A stretch of 64,000 bases of DNA from Neobacillus massiliamazoniensis (GTDB lineage Bacteria > Bacillota > Bacilli > Bacillales > Cytobacillaceae). The stretch is from the NCBI RefSeq assembly GCF_001048695.1, contig NZ_CVRB01000002.1:62001-126000 (forward strand), read 5' to 3'. The notes beneath the pieces were generated by a model, which saw nothing but the letters and a program-made list of their open reading frames with translations, was not told where the DNA came from and searched no databases. The position numbers and the translations under genes were made by a program. This document shows positions 16,769 through 26,236 of this stretch, one piece after another. Within the stretch, counting starts at the first letter, position 1. Every line of letters begins with the position of its first letter.

Positions 16769-18094
16769 TTAGTCCCTCCTTATTGCAATAAAATCATTTT
16801 CTGTTTCTACAACCGTTCCAGAAATGCTTGCATGAATGGCAGCCCCTAAACTGTTTTCAGGAATTTTTCCAATCAGCTGCCCGGCGCTTACATGATCACC
16901 AACTGAAACAACTGGTATAGCAGGAGCCCCTACATGCTGGCTTTTTTTAACATAAACAATCTCTGGATTTAGAGTAATCTCTGTCATTGGAGCCGGTTGG
17001 TCAAAATGATACAAACCCAATTTGGCAATAAGACGCTTACTAGGGACTAAACGATATTCACGGTTTTTGCGGGCATTGAATGCTGGCTGCGCCGACTGAA
17101 AGCGAATATTTTTATCCATTAATTTCTGTTTAATATAGAGATTGTTTGACTTCGGATAAAGTCCAATCGGACATGAGAATAATTCACATAAATTGCACTG
17201 GGAGCAAAGATAGGCACTCTTTTGTTCCTCGACAGCATCCAATGCATAGTTTGTTACTCTCATCATCTTATGCGGCTGTAAGTTGTGCCCCAGCAAATAA
17301 CGCGGACACATGTCGGTACACATACGACATTGCTCACAGGCCTTATTTACTCTCCTTGCCTGTTCCATACTAGTCGTTTTTCTTCTAATCAGATAATGTT
17401 GCTTTTTTAATATAATTAACCCCTTTGTTTTCTTTGTAACAAATCCATTTAAATTGCTCATGATAGGTCCCATCATTGGGCCACCATCAATAACGGCATA
17501 GTCATCAAAACTCTGTAAACCGCTTAGCTTTAACACATCGATAATCGGTGTCCCCACTGGAACCTTTACAGTTAAGCGGTTAGGGATATCACCGGCAACA
17601 GTGATAAATTTTTCTGTAACTGGCACATTCATGGAGGCCTGGTAAATGTTTAAGGCAGTTTCTGAATTTATGACTACACATCCAACTTGAATGGGAATGC
17701 CTGCCTCTGGAACCACTCTACCCGTCAGTTCGTACACCAAAATCTGTTCGTCACCTGCCGGATACGCATCCTCCAGTTCTTTTACCTCAACGAAGCCGCC
17801 CACCTGAAGTGCTTCAATTCGCTCTTTCAGAATGGAAACCACTTTTTTATGTTTTCCTTTAATACCTATCAGTGCTTTATTTGCGCCCACAAGCTTTCTA
17901 GCAGCTTCAAACCCTTTAATGATTTCATCTGGAAAGAGCTCCATCAATTGCTGATCCACTCTTAATAGTGGTTCACATTCAGCACCGTTAAGAAGTATAT
18001 ATTCTGCCTTTGCTTCTAGTTTCACATGAGTAGGGAAGCCTGCCCCTCCTGCACCAACAATACCAGCTTCTTTGACCATTTCTAGAAGACTCAA
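16769..18094 (-). CDS. PduS/RnfC-like Fe-S flavoprotein of the BMC
   Basis: 441 residues. The N-terminal RnfC-like domain has GIVGAGGAGFPTHVKL (NADH/FMN region) and the block LLNGAECEPLLRVDQ; an SLBB domain follows near 165-215; two [4Fe-4S] motifs are seen at about 253-270 (CEQCRMCTDMCP) and about 298-312 (CSQCNLCELFSCP). PduS-type proteins oxidise or reduce NAD(H) and pair with PduT. Here the two genes are adjacent, supporting a redox-coupling unit for the lumen. It begins with TTG at 18094; the ribosome-binding site (GGGTGATGG) is weak, which may lower expression. Confidence 0.92.
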   Translation of the reverse strand: MSLLEMVKEAGIVGAGGAGFPTHVKLEAKAEYILLNGAECEPLLRVDQQLMELFPDEIIKGFEAARKLVGANKALIGIKGKHKKVVSILKERIEALQVGGFVEVKELEDAYPAGDEQILVYELTGRVVPEAGIPIQVGCVVINSETALNIYQASMNVPVTEKFITVAGDIPNRLTVKVPVGTPIIDVLKLSGLQSFDDYAVIDGGPMMGPIMSNLNGFVTKKTKGLIILKKQHYLIRRKTTSMEQARRVNKACEQCRMCTDMCPRYLLGHNLQPHKMMRVTNYALDAVEEQKSAYLCSQCNLCELFSCPIGLYPKSNNLYIKQKLMDKNIRFQSAQPAFNARKNREYRLVPSKRLIAKLGLYHFDQPAPMTEITLNPEIVYVKKSQHVGAPAIPVVSVGDHVSAGQLIGKIPENSLGAAIHASISGTVVETENDFIAIRRD

Positions 18095-18110
18095 TTTTCC
18101 ATCACCCTAA

Positions 18111-18374
18111 TCACTTAAACTTACAATCTTCATCTATGATACCGACAACACACGCATCAACCGGAATCGAATCATCACCAAGCATCCTGCGAGCCGATGA
18201 GCCAGTAGTAATAATAACCCTATCTCCTATACCTGCACTTATGATGTCTACAACAATCAGGCGCTGTCCCTCATTGCTGCCCCCAATTACTTCTGCAAGC
18301 ATAAACTTTAACCCGTTAAGTGATTCAGCCTTTCTTGTTGCCCATACCGTATCAATCAGTTTTGCCGTTATCAT
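18111..18374 (-). CDS. eutN: BMC-P pentameric vertex protein (EutN/CcmL)
   Basis: 87 residues of the EutN/CcmL family, which cap the twelve vertices of the icosahedral shell. Motifs: GTVWATRK-like VWATRKAESLNGLKFMLAE and VVDIISAGIGDRVIITTGSS. Its ATG overlaps the stop of the preceding gene (18371-18374), so translation is probably coupled. It is the only vertex gene in the window. Confidence 0.94.
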   Translation of the reverse strand: MITAKLIDTVWATRKAESLNGLKFMLAEVIGGSNEGQRLIVVDIISAGIGDRVIITTGSSARRMLGDDSIPVDACVVGIIDEDCKFK

Positions 18375-18673
18375 ATGACTATGCCTTCTTCCGACTTGCG
18401 TTTAATCTGTTGCATTGCTGCTTCAACAGATGCTGTATCACCAAAAATGGCGATTAAAATCATGTTCTGAGGACAGCTGCCTCTAACATCGGCAACCGTA
18501 ACACCAACTGCCTTTTCGGCTATATCTGCTGCATAAATCATTTCAATCATTCTCCCCTGCACCAGACCAACCGCATCAGAGCAATCCATTTTTTTATTTG
18601 TCCCAAGCCCTATGCGCCGCATAAGAATATCGATTGTACCCTCAGACGGAGATTTAATTATTCGAAATTCCAT
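18371..18673 (-). CDS. GrpU-like BMC-H shell protein with a putative Fe-S cysteine
   Basis: 100 residues of divergent BMC-domain sequence. It contains GSCPQNM near residues 65-71. This matches the conserved cysteine motif that I recall for GrpU, a shell protein of glycyl-radical BMCs reported to bind an Fe-S cluster at the pore. The BMC features AVGLVQGRMIEMIYAADIAE and ILIAIFGDTASVEAAMQQI are present. If right, the locus encodes two shell proteins (this and the PduT-like one) able to hold clusters. RBS GGCGGGGGG. Confidence 0.78.
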   Translation of the reverse strand: MEFRIIKSPSEGTIDILMRRIGLGTNKKMDCSDAVGLVQGRMIEMIYAADIAEKAVGVTVADVRGSCPQNMILIAIFGDTASVEAAMQQIKRKSEEGIVI

Positions 18674-18686
18674 ATTTGCCCCCCGC

Positions 18687-19532
18687 CTATTCTATAATTT
18701 TCTGCCCGCAGCTAAGTGCAATTCCTAAAGGAGTAACAAACATTGGATTTTGCGGCTTATGCGTATATATTCCTGTCTTCTTCTCAATTATTTCTTCAAT
18801 CCCACTTAAGCAACAGGTTCCCCCAACCAAAGATATTTCCTTTACGTCATAATCTTTAATATGTCTATTGATAATGGATGAAATTTTTTCAACGACAGGC
18901 TTTAGTACCGGCAGCAATTCTTTGTGATTCATTGGATCACGTTTATACTTTTCTGCATCTGCAAATGGCAGTTTGTATGCACCGGAAATTACTAGTGAAA
19001 AGTGAGTTCCGCCTGTAGGATCATCTGCCACATAAACCACTTTTCCATCCTTCAGAATCGAAATACCTGTCGTGCCTCCACCTATGTCTACAACGGCACC
19101 GTTTTCCATTTTGAGGACGCCATTCGCAGCAGTAGATTCATCCAGTAAGTTGGTTAATTCAAAGCCTGCTGCTTGAACAACATTCTTTACTGCTCCTGAA
19201 TCCAATGCATCTGTTCCAGGTGGAATAGCAGCAGCTGCATACAGCAATTCAGTTCCTAATTTCTCCTCAAGCTCCTGCTTCAATTCTCTAACTATATTAA
19301 TCGCACCGATGTAATCTACTACCATACCGTCGCGAACGACATCTGCATACCGGTAAGCTCCCGCAACTGGCTTATAGTTTTCATCCAATACAGCTAAAAC
19401 AACAAATGCTGTTCCTAAATCGACTCCTGTATAGTAAACAGAAGATTTACCCACAATAGGATGTTCGACTGCTTTTTCAAAATCTTTTACAAGTTGATCA
19501 CAGTATTCAAAAGTCAATTTATTCTTTGACAT
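18687..19532 (-). CDS. eutJ: EutJ-like Hsp70-fold chaperone
   Basis: 281 residues of the EutJ family in the actin/Hsp70 ATPase superfamily: phosphate-1 region TGVDLGTAFVVLAVLDENY, phosphate-2 region GAVVDIGGGTTGISIL, adenosine region SLVGGTCCLSGIEEII. EutJ is thought to be an assembly or reactivation factor of BMC enzymes, and its exact role is not settled. It overlaps the preceding gene by 19 bp. RBS GGAGGGGGAAA before ATG at 19532. Confidence 0.92.
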   Translation of the reverse strand: MSKNKLTFEYCDQLVKDFEKAVEHPIVGKSSVYYTGVDLGTAFVVLAVLDENYKPVAGAYRYADVVRDGMVVDYIGAINIVRELKQELEEKLGTELLYAAAAIPPGTDALDSGAVKNVVQAAGFELTNLLDESTAANGVLKMENGAVVDIGGGTTGISILKDGKVVYVADDPTGGTHFSLVISGAYKLPFADAEKYKRDPMNHKELLPVLKPVVEKISSIINRHIKDYDVKEISLVGGTCCLSGIEEIIEKKTGIYTHKPQNPMFVTPLGIALSCGQKIIE

Positions 19533-20194
19533 TTTCCCCCTCCTACCGCTGAGTGAATTAATTGCGAAAGACAGTTAATAATCTGATTAACCTTACCAAT
19601 CATTTCTTCATACCAGATTTGCTCTTCATTACTGCTGTCACAAAGTTCCAGCATTAGCGGTTCCATTTCCTGCAGAGCACAGCGAAGTCGATGTAATATA
19701 ACGATCTCCCTGCCCTTTTCGAGCTGCATGTGAAAATCTGTGATTTCAAAACAATCTCCTAAATTACTAGAAAAATTATTTTCGTTAATCCCTGCACATT
19801 CATTGCAGCTAAGGTTTTCGACAGGACTATGGTTCTTCACTGCATTTTTTAAAGCAGAGAATTGTTTATAGAGCTTTACTACCATATGTGCCAAACAAAC
19901 ATCTTTCCTCAGCAGCTCTTCTCCTGTTAGAAGAAACAATGCTTCTATTGACTTCATCTTGCTTTGAAACTGCAGATTTTTCCAATTATTCTTGCTCTCA
20001 GACTCTTCAGTTTGTTGCTTAGTACTTCCAGTTTTCTTGTTATCGCTGGAATCTACCATTTTGATTCCGCGATCCGTAAGAAACTGGCGTCCTCCAGGTG
20101 TAAGTCTTGCTTTCGCTCCTAGTTCATAAGCAGTAAAGGGTTCTTTTTTATATAAATCCCGCAAGTAACTTTCGGTAATAAATTTCATTTTCAT
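19514..20194 (-). CDS. EutT-like protein (cobalamin adenosyltransferase family)
   Basis: 226 residues. The N-terminus (KFITESYLRDLYKKEPFTAY, then RLTPGGRQFLTDRGIKM) matches the start of the EutT ethanolamine-utilisation cobalamin adenosyltransferase family. A low-complexity linker (SSDNKKTGSTKQQTEESES) follows, then a helical domain with CNEC near residue 134, perhaps replacing the metal-binding cysteines of EutT. The pathway here is glycyl-radical and B12-independent, so a true adenosyltransferase would be unexpected; a reused structural role is possible. It overlaps eutJ at one end and eutP (TAATG) at the other. A second in-frame ATG 6 bp downstream is also a possible start. Confidence 0.65.
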   Translation of the reverse strand: MKMKFITESYLRDLYKKEPFTAYELGAKARLTPGGRQFLTDRGIKMVDSSDNKKTGSTKQQTEESESKNNWKNLQFQSKMKSIEALFLLTGEELLRKDVCLAHMVVKLYKQFSALKNAVKNHSPVENLSCNECAGINENNFSSNLGDCFEITDFHMQLEKGREIVILHRLRCALQEMEPLMLELCDSSNEEQIWYEEMIGKVNQIINCLSQLIHSAVGGGKCQRIN

Positions 20195-20640
20195 TACCTA
20201 ACTTTCTTTTCAAATAGAAATTCTTTTAATGCGCTAATACCTTCACCACTCGGTACGCTGATTTTAAAATAAGGGTCTGCAGCTCCAATTTTCTTAAGTT
20301 GGCGAATGCACAAGTCCTCATTTTCCGGCATTAAATCAATTTTTGTAATCACACCAATAACAGGACACCGAAATACTTTTGCAAAACCGGGTGAATAAAC
20401 ATCGGCGATTTTTGATTGATCAACTAATATCAAAACATGTGATGCATCCTGTACGGCTGATATTAAATATTTGTACATCCAAGTATTTTCAATATAAGAA
20501 CCCGGAACATCAATGGTATTCTTTCCATAAATTAAATTCTGTGTTTTTCGAATAGGTCCATCCTCATCATTTAAGGCATGAACCAAAGTGGTCTTTCCGC
20601 AATTAGTTGGTCCGATGACCATGATTCGTTTTTTTCTCAT
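20194..20640 (-). CDS. eutP: EutP/PduV-type small GTPase
   Basis: 148 residues of the EutP/PduV family: P-loop GPTNCGKTT (residues 10-18), switch region [20 protein letters not shown] with DVPG, and the guanine-specificity motif TKID. These proteins are P-loop NTPases of BMC operons, with proposed roles in intracellular positioning or acetate kinase-like activity in some systems. Its ATG overlaps the stop of the eutS-like gene, implying coupled translation. Confidence 0.92.
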   Translation of the reverse strand: MRKKRIMVIGPTNCGKTTLVHALNDEDGPIRKTQNLIYGKNTIDVPGSYIENTWMYKYLISAVQDASHVLILVDQSKIADVYSPGFAKVFRCPVIGVITKIDLMPENEDLCIRQLKKIGAADPYFKISVPSGEGISALKEFLFEKKVR

Positions 20641-20996
20641 GTCCGTGTTATTGGGGTTGCCACAAAACCCAGCATATTTTTCAACGTATCATTTACTGCT
20701 TCGAGAGCAGTTTCGACACTTTGCACATCACCGCTAATTACAACCGAGCCCGTAAAACGGTCAAGAAATCCAATTTCCACATCAGCCGTCTTTGTGGCAA
20801 TATCTGCGGCAATGATGGCCGTCTCGTAAGGTGTTAGCGTAAGAATTCCGATTGCTCCTTTTTCATCTATCCCCAACCGTTCATATATATCCGGCATGGG
20901 GGAAGCAATGACATGGGCAATCGTCACTTGTTTTCCCGGTACCGATTCCTGGATAATCCGCTCTATCTCTTTTTCACCAAATGCTCCCATCATCAT
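20637..20996 (-). CDS. eutS: EutS/PduU-type permuted BMC-H shell protein
   Basis: 119 residues, circularly permuted BMC domain: EESIIQE-like start [20 protein letters not shown], then [20 protein letters not shown] and [20 protein letters not shown]. EutS/PduU hexamers have a beta-barrel plug over the pore, and PduU binds PduV; here the partner EutP is the next gene. Three in-frame ATG codons follow GAGGTC; the third (20990) has the best ribosome-binding spacing. Confidence 0.94.
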   Translation of the reverse strand: MMMGAFGEKEIERIIQESVPGKQVTIAHVIASPMPDIYERLGIDEKGAIGILTLTPYETAIIAADIATKTADVEIGFLDRFTGSVVISGDVQSVETALEAVNDTLKNMLGFVATPITRT

Positions 20997-21024
20997 GACC
21001 TCAATCTATATTCTTTCGAAACGA

Positions 21025-21978
21025 TTAGTGATTCACTACCTTAACTGGGAAATCATATTTTTTAAACGCATACTCAATCCTTAGCATTTCTTCATCTGTC
21101 AGGCTTGGATCTCCGTTGATTTGATAATCTTTCCCGAGCTGATTGTACTTATTGACTCCGAATTTATGATAGGGCAATAAATCGATCCCTTTAAAATTTT
21201 TATATTCCCGGTAAGATAATAAAAATTGAATGACTTGATCCATTTCATCCTGACTATCATTGATTCCTTTTAGTAGCGGCATTCTGATTTTCACGTTATA
21301 TCTGCGTTTAAGAAGCTCTGTCAAATTGTTTAAAATGCGCTCATTACGAACTCCTGTTAATTCAAAATGCCTATCGGAATCCATGTGCTTAATATCAAAA
21401 AGGAATAAATCCGTAAACTCAGCCACTTGAAGGACAGCCTCCAATTTTGCATAGCCACTTGTTTCAATTGCCGTATTGATTCCTTCTTTTTTACATGCCA
21501 TCAGCAGATTTGCGGCTGCCTCAGGCTGCATCAATACTTCACCACCGCCCAAGGTAATACCCCCGCCGGACATTTCATAAAAGGTTCGATCCTCTTCAAT
21601 GATTCCCAGAAGCTCGGATATCGTTTTGGTTTCTCCCGCAATCGATAAGGCAGATTCAGGACAAACATCGATACATTTACGGCAGCCAATACAGTCCATA
21701 TCGCGAGTTATCTCAAGTTTAGAGGTTTCTTTTGAAAGATTGAGTATTCCAACCGGGCAGACAGAAACACAGGCACCGCAATCTGTACATAAGCTTCTTT
21801 TTAACATGACTTGAACTTTTCGTTCTAATCCTTCAGGATTGGCACACCATTTACAACGTAATGGGCAGCCTTTAAAAAACACGATGGTTCTTACTCCTGG
21901 TCCATCGAACATATTGTATTTCTGTACGTTGAAAATGAGTGCTTTTCTTTCAATCATTCCTGCTCTTGTATTGCCCAT
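21025..21978 (-). CDS. cutD: Glycyl radical enzyme activase, choline TMA-lyase activating CutD
   Basis: Radical SAM enzyme of about 317 residues that installs the glycyl radical on CutC. It has the CxxxCxxC cluster motif in KGCPLRCKWCANPEG, followed by an inserted pair of ferredoxin-type clusters (CTDCGACVSVCP, CIGCRKCIDVCP), typical of activases of this subfamily, and GGGITLGGGEVLMQP. The ATG at 21978 has AGGAGA 9 bp upstream; an ATG at 21987 is too close to that site. It lies directly after cutC, separated by about 115 bp with a hairpin. Assignment to CutD rests on the neighbour. Confidence 0.94.
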   Translation of the reverse strand: MGNTRAGMIERKALIFNVQKYNMFDGPGVRTIVFFKGCPLRCKWCANPEGLERKVQVMLKRSLCTDCGACVSVCPVGILNLSKETSKLEITRDMDCIGCRKCIDVCPESALSIAGETKTISELLGIIEEDRTFYEMSGGGITLGGGEVLMQPEAAANLLMACKKEGINTAIETSGYAKLEAVLQVAEFTDLFLFDIKHMDSDRHFELTGVRNERILNNLTELLKRRYNVKIRMPLLKGINDSQDEMDQVIQFLLSYREYKNFKGIDLLPYHKFGVNKYNQLGKDYQINGDPSLTDEEMLRIEYAFKKYDFPVKVVNH

Positions 21979-22028
21979 ACCCTTCATTCTCCTGTTTGAT
22001 TCAACATATTTATGGAAATGGTTTTTCT

Positions 22029-22071
22029 GCTGCTTGTCCTAAAGGACCATAAAGTCATTCCAACAAGCAGC
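22029..22071 (-). promoter_or_regulatory. Intercistronic hairpin between cutC and cutD
   Basis: GCTGCTTGT and ACAAGCAGC (9-bp perfect stem) enclose a 25-nt loop that can pair further. It lies in the largest gap inside the operon. It could be an attenuator or a stabiliser of the cutC message, which would give more lyase than activase. There is no T-run after it on the minus strand, so full termination is unlikely. Confidence 0.5.
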
Positions 22072-22094
22072 AAAAAATCGCGTTAAAATGGTAA

Positions 22095-24635
22095 TTACAA
22101 GTGATTCAGCATGGTTCTGCTGATAATTTCGTCTTGAACATCCTTACAAAGTTCAACAAAGAATGCACTGTAACCGGCTACACGGACAATTAAGTCACGA
22201 TAGCGCTCAGGATGTTTCTGCGCTTCAATCAATGTATTGTTATCGAGATAGTTGAACTGCATCTCTCCATTTCCAAGTACGGAAGCAGTCCGTAAAAGGG
22301 TAATAATCCCTTCTTCCCCTTCTGGAGTATCAAGTAATCCTGACATTAATTTGAAATTATGAACCATACCGATGTTCATACTATCCGAAGCCATTTTTGA
22401 AACGGACTTGATAATTGCTGTCGGACCTTTTACATCAGCCCCTTGAGTCGGACTGATTCCATCGGATAATGGCAGCCAGGCACGGCGCCCGTTGGCAGAA
22501 GCACCGGTCATTTGTCCAAATGGCGTGTTGTTTGAAATGGATAAAGTACCATGACTTAAAACAGAGTATAAAGTTTTGTACTTACGATGTTCCATTTCTG
22601 TAAAATTAACCAAGTCAGTAGCAATCAAATCTGCATAGTCATCGTCATTACCATACTTAGGAGCATTCAAGCAGTCCGTTCTAATTTGCTCATAACCTTC
22701 AAAGTCCGCTTTTAATGCTTCATTAAGCTGCTGTAACGTATATTTCTTCTCTTCGAATACTAATTTTTTGATTGCGGCCATGGAGTCTGTATAGGTTGCT
22801 AAGCCGGACCATACAACACCTGGGCCGAAGTTATACATGGCACCGCCTGCAGAAACATCCCTGCCATTTTCCATACAGCCTTCATACATAATTGACATTA
22901 GAGACTTAGGTGCGAGCTCTCTGTGAATTCGCTGCGAAATCACGGTAGCAACACTTGACCATTTTGTAATATATTTGATTTGCTCTCTCACAGCATTCTC
23001 AAATTCTTCATATGTTTTATATTGGCTAACATCACCCATATCAGGGGTCACTTGTTTGCCATACCAAAGCGGAACACCATGGTTGAGAACCAGCTCAATA
23101 CAGATTGGCCATTGGGTATAGGCAGTGGAAGTCCACTGATAGAGACGGCCAGACTTCTGCGGTTCAACACAGCCCATTAAACAATAGTCTCGAGCATCTT
23201 CAATCGAAACCCCTTTTGCCAGCATCATCTTAATATGTGAATCATCAAAATGACAGGCAGGGAAACCCATACCGGAACGAATAACCTCAACAATTTTCTT
23301 TAAGTATTTCTGGGGTGATTTATTATGGATCCTTGCAGCTAGAGAAGGCTGATAAATCTTCACATGACGAACAGCATCCATAAGCAGATAGGTAAGACCA
23401 TTTGTTGCATCTCGGCCGTCCCTTGTAACGCCCCCAACGCACATATTGACAAATGGCTGATAACCGGCAAAGAACTTAGAACCGCCTTCACTTGTAATCC
23501 ACATCATTTCAGACATTTTGATTAACATACAGCCGGCAAGCTCAAATGCTTCATAGTCTGTCATTCGGCCAGATTCTTTATCTGCCTTATAGAACGGATA
23601 CATGTACTGGTCAACACGGCCGATTGACATCCCTGTCTGATTCTCTTCCACAACTAGGAGCGATTCAATTGTCCAAACAGCCTGAATGGCTTCCCAGAAA
23701 TTCTGCGGTTTATGTGCAGGTACTCTTGCATTCACTTCGGAAATCTTCTGTAATTCAGCTTTACGCTTTGGATTCGTTTCCTTTGCGGCAAGTTCTGCTG
23801 CATACTCGGATAAACGCTTGGCATAAATCATGACACCTTCTGTCGTATCAATGACAGATTTATAGAAATAAATTTTTTCAATATCATCAGGGTTTTCGTA
23901 ATTGAGCTTTGCCAGATGATCCTTTGCCTCCTGCTGAATATCCAGCATCCCCTTCTTCATCAGGATGACATCATAGCCAGGATTGGAATCACCGCCGCCA
24001 TTTAGTGCATGGTAAGAACAGTCTGAAACGAATGACTCACCCGAAAGTTCCCAGAGACCCGCTTCCCGATATTGATCTTCACAGTACTCATCAACGGATT
24101 TACCTTCCCAGAATGGGAACAGTTCTTCTCGCATAATTCTTTTATCTTCTTCAGAAATATAAAATGGATCCTGTGGACGTGTGCCAATCGTATCAATTTC
24201 ATTCACCATCCATCTCCAGGCAATATCAGGTGAAAATGCTCCAGCACGAGGTGCTCCGTTCGGTGCTCCGACAATCAATTCATCATCTTGGATCACGAGT
24301 GGTGCGGTCTCGCAGCAATAGCGGAAACATTTAGCCCGCAGCATAATCTTTGGCATGCCAGGGTTTTCCTTCGCAATCTTCGTAATGGCTCTGGCACGGT
24401 AGGTAGTAATGGAAGGAACATATTTCAAATAGTTTTCTTTCAGCCTCTTTAGACGGTCCGTCATCCCATTCGGAATGCCGCCATTATGACTGCATTCCTC
24501 AGTAAATTGTTTAGGCTCTTCTTTTGCCATATTCATTGAAACGCCTTCAAATAACTTAATTAAAGACTTTTGCTCTGCTTCAGACATGTTTTTCGTCGCT
24601 TCTGCTAATTTGATTGAGAAATCACGAATATCCAA
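22095..24635 (-). CDS. cutC: Choline trimethylamine-lyase CutC (glycyl radical enzyme)
   Basis: Splits choline into trimethylamine and acetaldehyde by radical chemistry, without oxygen. The 846-residue protein starts with TTG at 24635 (AAGGAGAGG upstream). Every choline-lyase residue I know from the Desulfovibrio enzyme is present at the same number: Y208 and D216 (YHALNGGGD), F395 (GYQPF), C489 and E491 (MGCVEP), T502 and Y506 (WTSTAYTQW), and the radical glycine G821 in RVAGYSAFF. The diol-dehydratase residue set is absent. Residues 1-40 form amphipathic helices, a likely encapsulation peptide. Length matches the short type I CutC, not the about 1100-residue type II form. Confidence 0.96.
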   Translation of the reverse strand: MDIRDFSIKLAEATKNMSEAEQKSLIKLFEGVSMNMAKEEPKQFTEECSHNGGIPNGMTDRLKRLKENYLKYVPSITTYRARAITKIAKENPGMPKIMLRAKCFRYCCETAPLVIQDDELIVGAPNGAPRAGAFSPDIAWRWMVNEIDTIGTRPQDPFYISEEDKRIMREELFPFWEGKSVDEYCEDQYREAGLWELSGESFVSDCSYHALNGGGDSNPGYDVILMKKGMLDIQQEAKDHLAKLNYENPDDIEKIYFYKSVIDTTEGVMIYAKRLSEYAAELAAKETNPKRKAELQKISEVNARVPAHKPQNFWEAIQAVWTIESLLVVEENQTGMSIGRVDQYMYPFYKADKESGRMTDYEAFELAGCMLIKMSEMMWITSEGGSKFFAGYQPFVNMCVGGVTRDGRDATNGLTYLLMDAVRHVKIYQPSLAARIHNKSPQKYLKKIVEVIRSGMGFPACHFDDSHIKMMLAKGVSIEDARDYCLMGCVEPQKSGRLYQWTSTAYTQWPICIELVLNHGVPLWYGKQVTPDMGDVSQYKTYEEFENAVREQIKYITKWSSVATVISQRIHRELAPKSLMSIMYEGCMENGRDVSAGGAMYNFGPGVVWSGLATYTDSMAAIKKLVFEEKKYTLQQLNEALKADFEGYEQIRTDCLNAPKYGNDDDYADLIATDLVNFTEMEHRKYKTLYSVLSHGTLSISNNTPFGQMTGASANGRRAWLPLSDGISPTQGADVKGPTAIIKSVSKMASDSMNIGMVHNFKLMSGLLDTPEGEEGIITLLRTASVLGNGEMQFNYLDNNTLIEAQKHPERYRDLIVRVAGYSAFFVELCKDVQDEIISRTMLNHL

Positions 24636-24717
24636 ATTTCCTTACCTCTCCTTCTTATAGACTCTAAATCTATCTTTTTATGGGATTTCTTGATACTCCC
24701 GTAAAACGATTACACTA

Positions 24718-26205
24718 TCAAAGTCCTTGAATAACATTTTTCAAAATTTGCTGCAGCATCTGCAGATCTTCTAGCTTGTATGTCGGAGACAGTGAGGTAT
24801 CTCCTGTTGAAGATGGTTTCTCTGCTAACACTCCATTGGCGATTTCTTCTGCCTTGCGTACTCCATAGCCAACTTTGCGAATATAAATGAGATTCATAGG
24901 GGACACATTATCAGTCGTGATCCCCACACCCGCTGATCCGCTGCCGAGTGTCATGGCAGGGAATAAATTGGTTGTTGCACCCATACTCCCAAATACAGCA
25001 GGGGTATTCACTAGGACTCTGCCTACAGGTTTTTTCAAAGCAAACTGGCGAATTACCGCTTCATCTGTTGAGTGAATGACAAGGGTATGCCCGTTCTTTT
25101 CACTAATCAACAGCTCAATACATTTTTCGCATGCATTCATCCAATCGTCTTCTATGTAATAAGCAAAAACGGGACAAAGCGTTTCTTTCGTGAATGGATT
25201 CATATCGGATACATATTTTTGCTCTGAAACCAAAACTCTCACGCTGTCCGGTACAGAAAATCCAGCACGTTTGGCCAATTGTTGTGCGGATTTACCAACC
25301 ATTTCAGATTCAACACTGCCATCTATTCGAAAAAGCTGAGAACTGAGCTTTTGTGATTCTTCTTCTGTCATAAAATAGGCTCCGTTTTCCTGGAACTCGT
25401 GTTTTACTTCAGCAGCTATACAGCGATCGACAACAACAGAATGTTCTGCAGCAGATACAACACCGTTATCAAATGTTTTACTCGCCATAATATCCTGCAC
25501 CGCCTGCTTTATGTCGGCTGTACGTTCAATAAATGCCGGGCCATTTCCATTTCCCCCATAAATGACGGGCTTCCCGGAATTGTTTGCCGCTTTCAGCATA
25601 CTTGGTACACCGGTATTCATAATTAAAGCAGTGGCAGGATGATTCATTAGTTCAAATGTTCCGCTTGGAGTCACAGTGTGCAAGTAGGCAAGTGCCCCCT
25701 CAGGCAAACCGTGTTCTTCAGCTGTACGAATCATAATGTCTAGTGTCTTGCCAATGGTTTTCTTCGCTCTTGGATGCGGTGAAAAAATAATGGCATTGCC
25801 AGACTTTATCGCAATCAATGCCTTGTATATAGTAGTTGAAACCGGGCTTGTTGCTGGACAAAGGGCAATAATGACACCAATCGGAACACCGATATCCATC
25901 GTCTTGTTTTGTTGATCTTGACTGATCATTCCTACACAAGTCATACCTCTAAGTCTTTCAGGCAAATACTTACAAACGAAACGATTTTTAATATATTTAT
26001 CTTCCGATTTGCCATAATCGGTTTCATCACTAGACATCATTGCAAGTTCATGTGCATGCTTGTCAATTTCCTCTGCAATAAGTTCAACAATCTCATCCAG
26101 CTTTTCCTGTGGAAAAGAGGCGAGCTTTTTTTGTGCTTCGCGGGCATTTTCCACGAGAATTCGCGCTTCTTGGATGGAGAGCAAATCATTATCAATAATA
26201 TTCAT
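24718..26205 (-). CDS. ALDH-family BMC protein lacking the catalytic cysteine
   Basis: 495 residues, clearly a paralogue of the EutE-like gene at 13350-14888: the same opening (LLSIQEARILVENAREAQKK), the same SPVSTTIYKALIAIKSGNAI block and a C-terminal amphipathic helix (LEDLQMLQQILKNVIQGL) for encapsulation. The active-site stretch reads SKTFDNGVVSAAEHSVV: residue 251, aligned with C251 of the paralogue, is serine (codon TCT). It would therefore not form the thioester intermediate. It may be a structural or regulatory partner of the active ALDH, or act on another substrate. It precedes cutC by about 80 bp. RBS AAAGGAGAGTCAG. Confidence 0.93.
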   Translation of the reverse strand: MNIIDNDLLSIQEARILVENAREAQKKLASFPQEKLDEIVELIAEEIDKHAHELAMMSSDETDYGKSEDKYIKNRFVCKYLPERLRGMTCVGMISQDQQNKTMDIGVPIGVIIALCPATSPVSTTIYKALIAIKSGNAIIFSPHPRAKKTIGKTLDIMIRTAEEHGLPEGALAYLHTVTPSGTFELMNHPATALIMNTGVPSMLKAANNSGKPVIYGGNGNGPAFIERTADIKQAVQDIMASKTFDNGVVSAAEHSVVVDRCIAAEVKHEFQENGAYFMTEEESQKLSSQLFRIDGSVESEMVGKSAQQLAKRAGFSVPDSVRVLVSEQKYVSDMNPFTKETLCPVFAYYIEDDWMNACEKCIELLISEKNGHTLVIHSTDEAVIRQFALKKPVGRVLVNTPAVFGSMGATTNLFPAMTLGSGSAGVGITTDNVSPMNLIYIRKVGYGVRKAEEIANGVLAEKPSSTGDTSLSPTYKLEDLQMLQQILKNVIQGL

Positions 26206-26236
26206 TTCTGACTCTCCTTTTCATTCCAGCCACACA

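Noticed and set aside
22095..24635. Propanediol or glycerol dehydratase instead of CutC
   Set aside because: The choline-lyase residue set (Y208, D216, F395, T502, Y506) is complete and at the same numbers as in CutC; diol dehydratases differ at these places.
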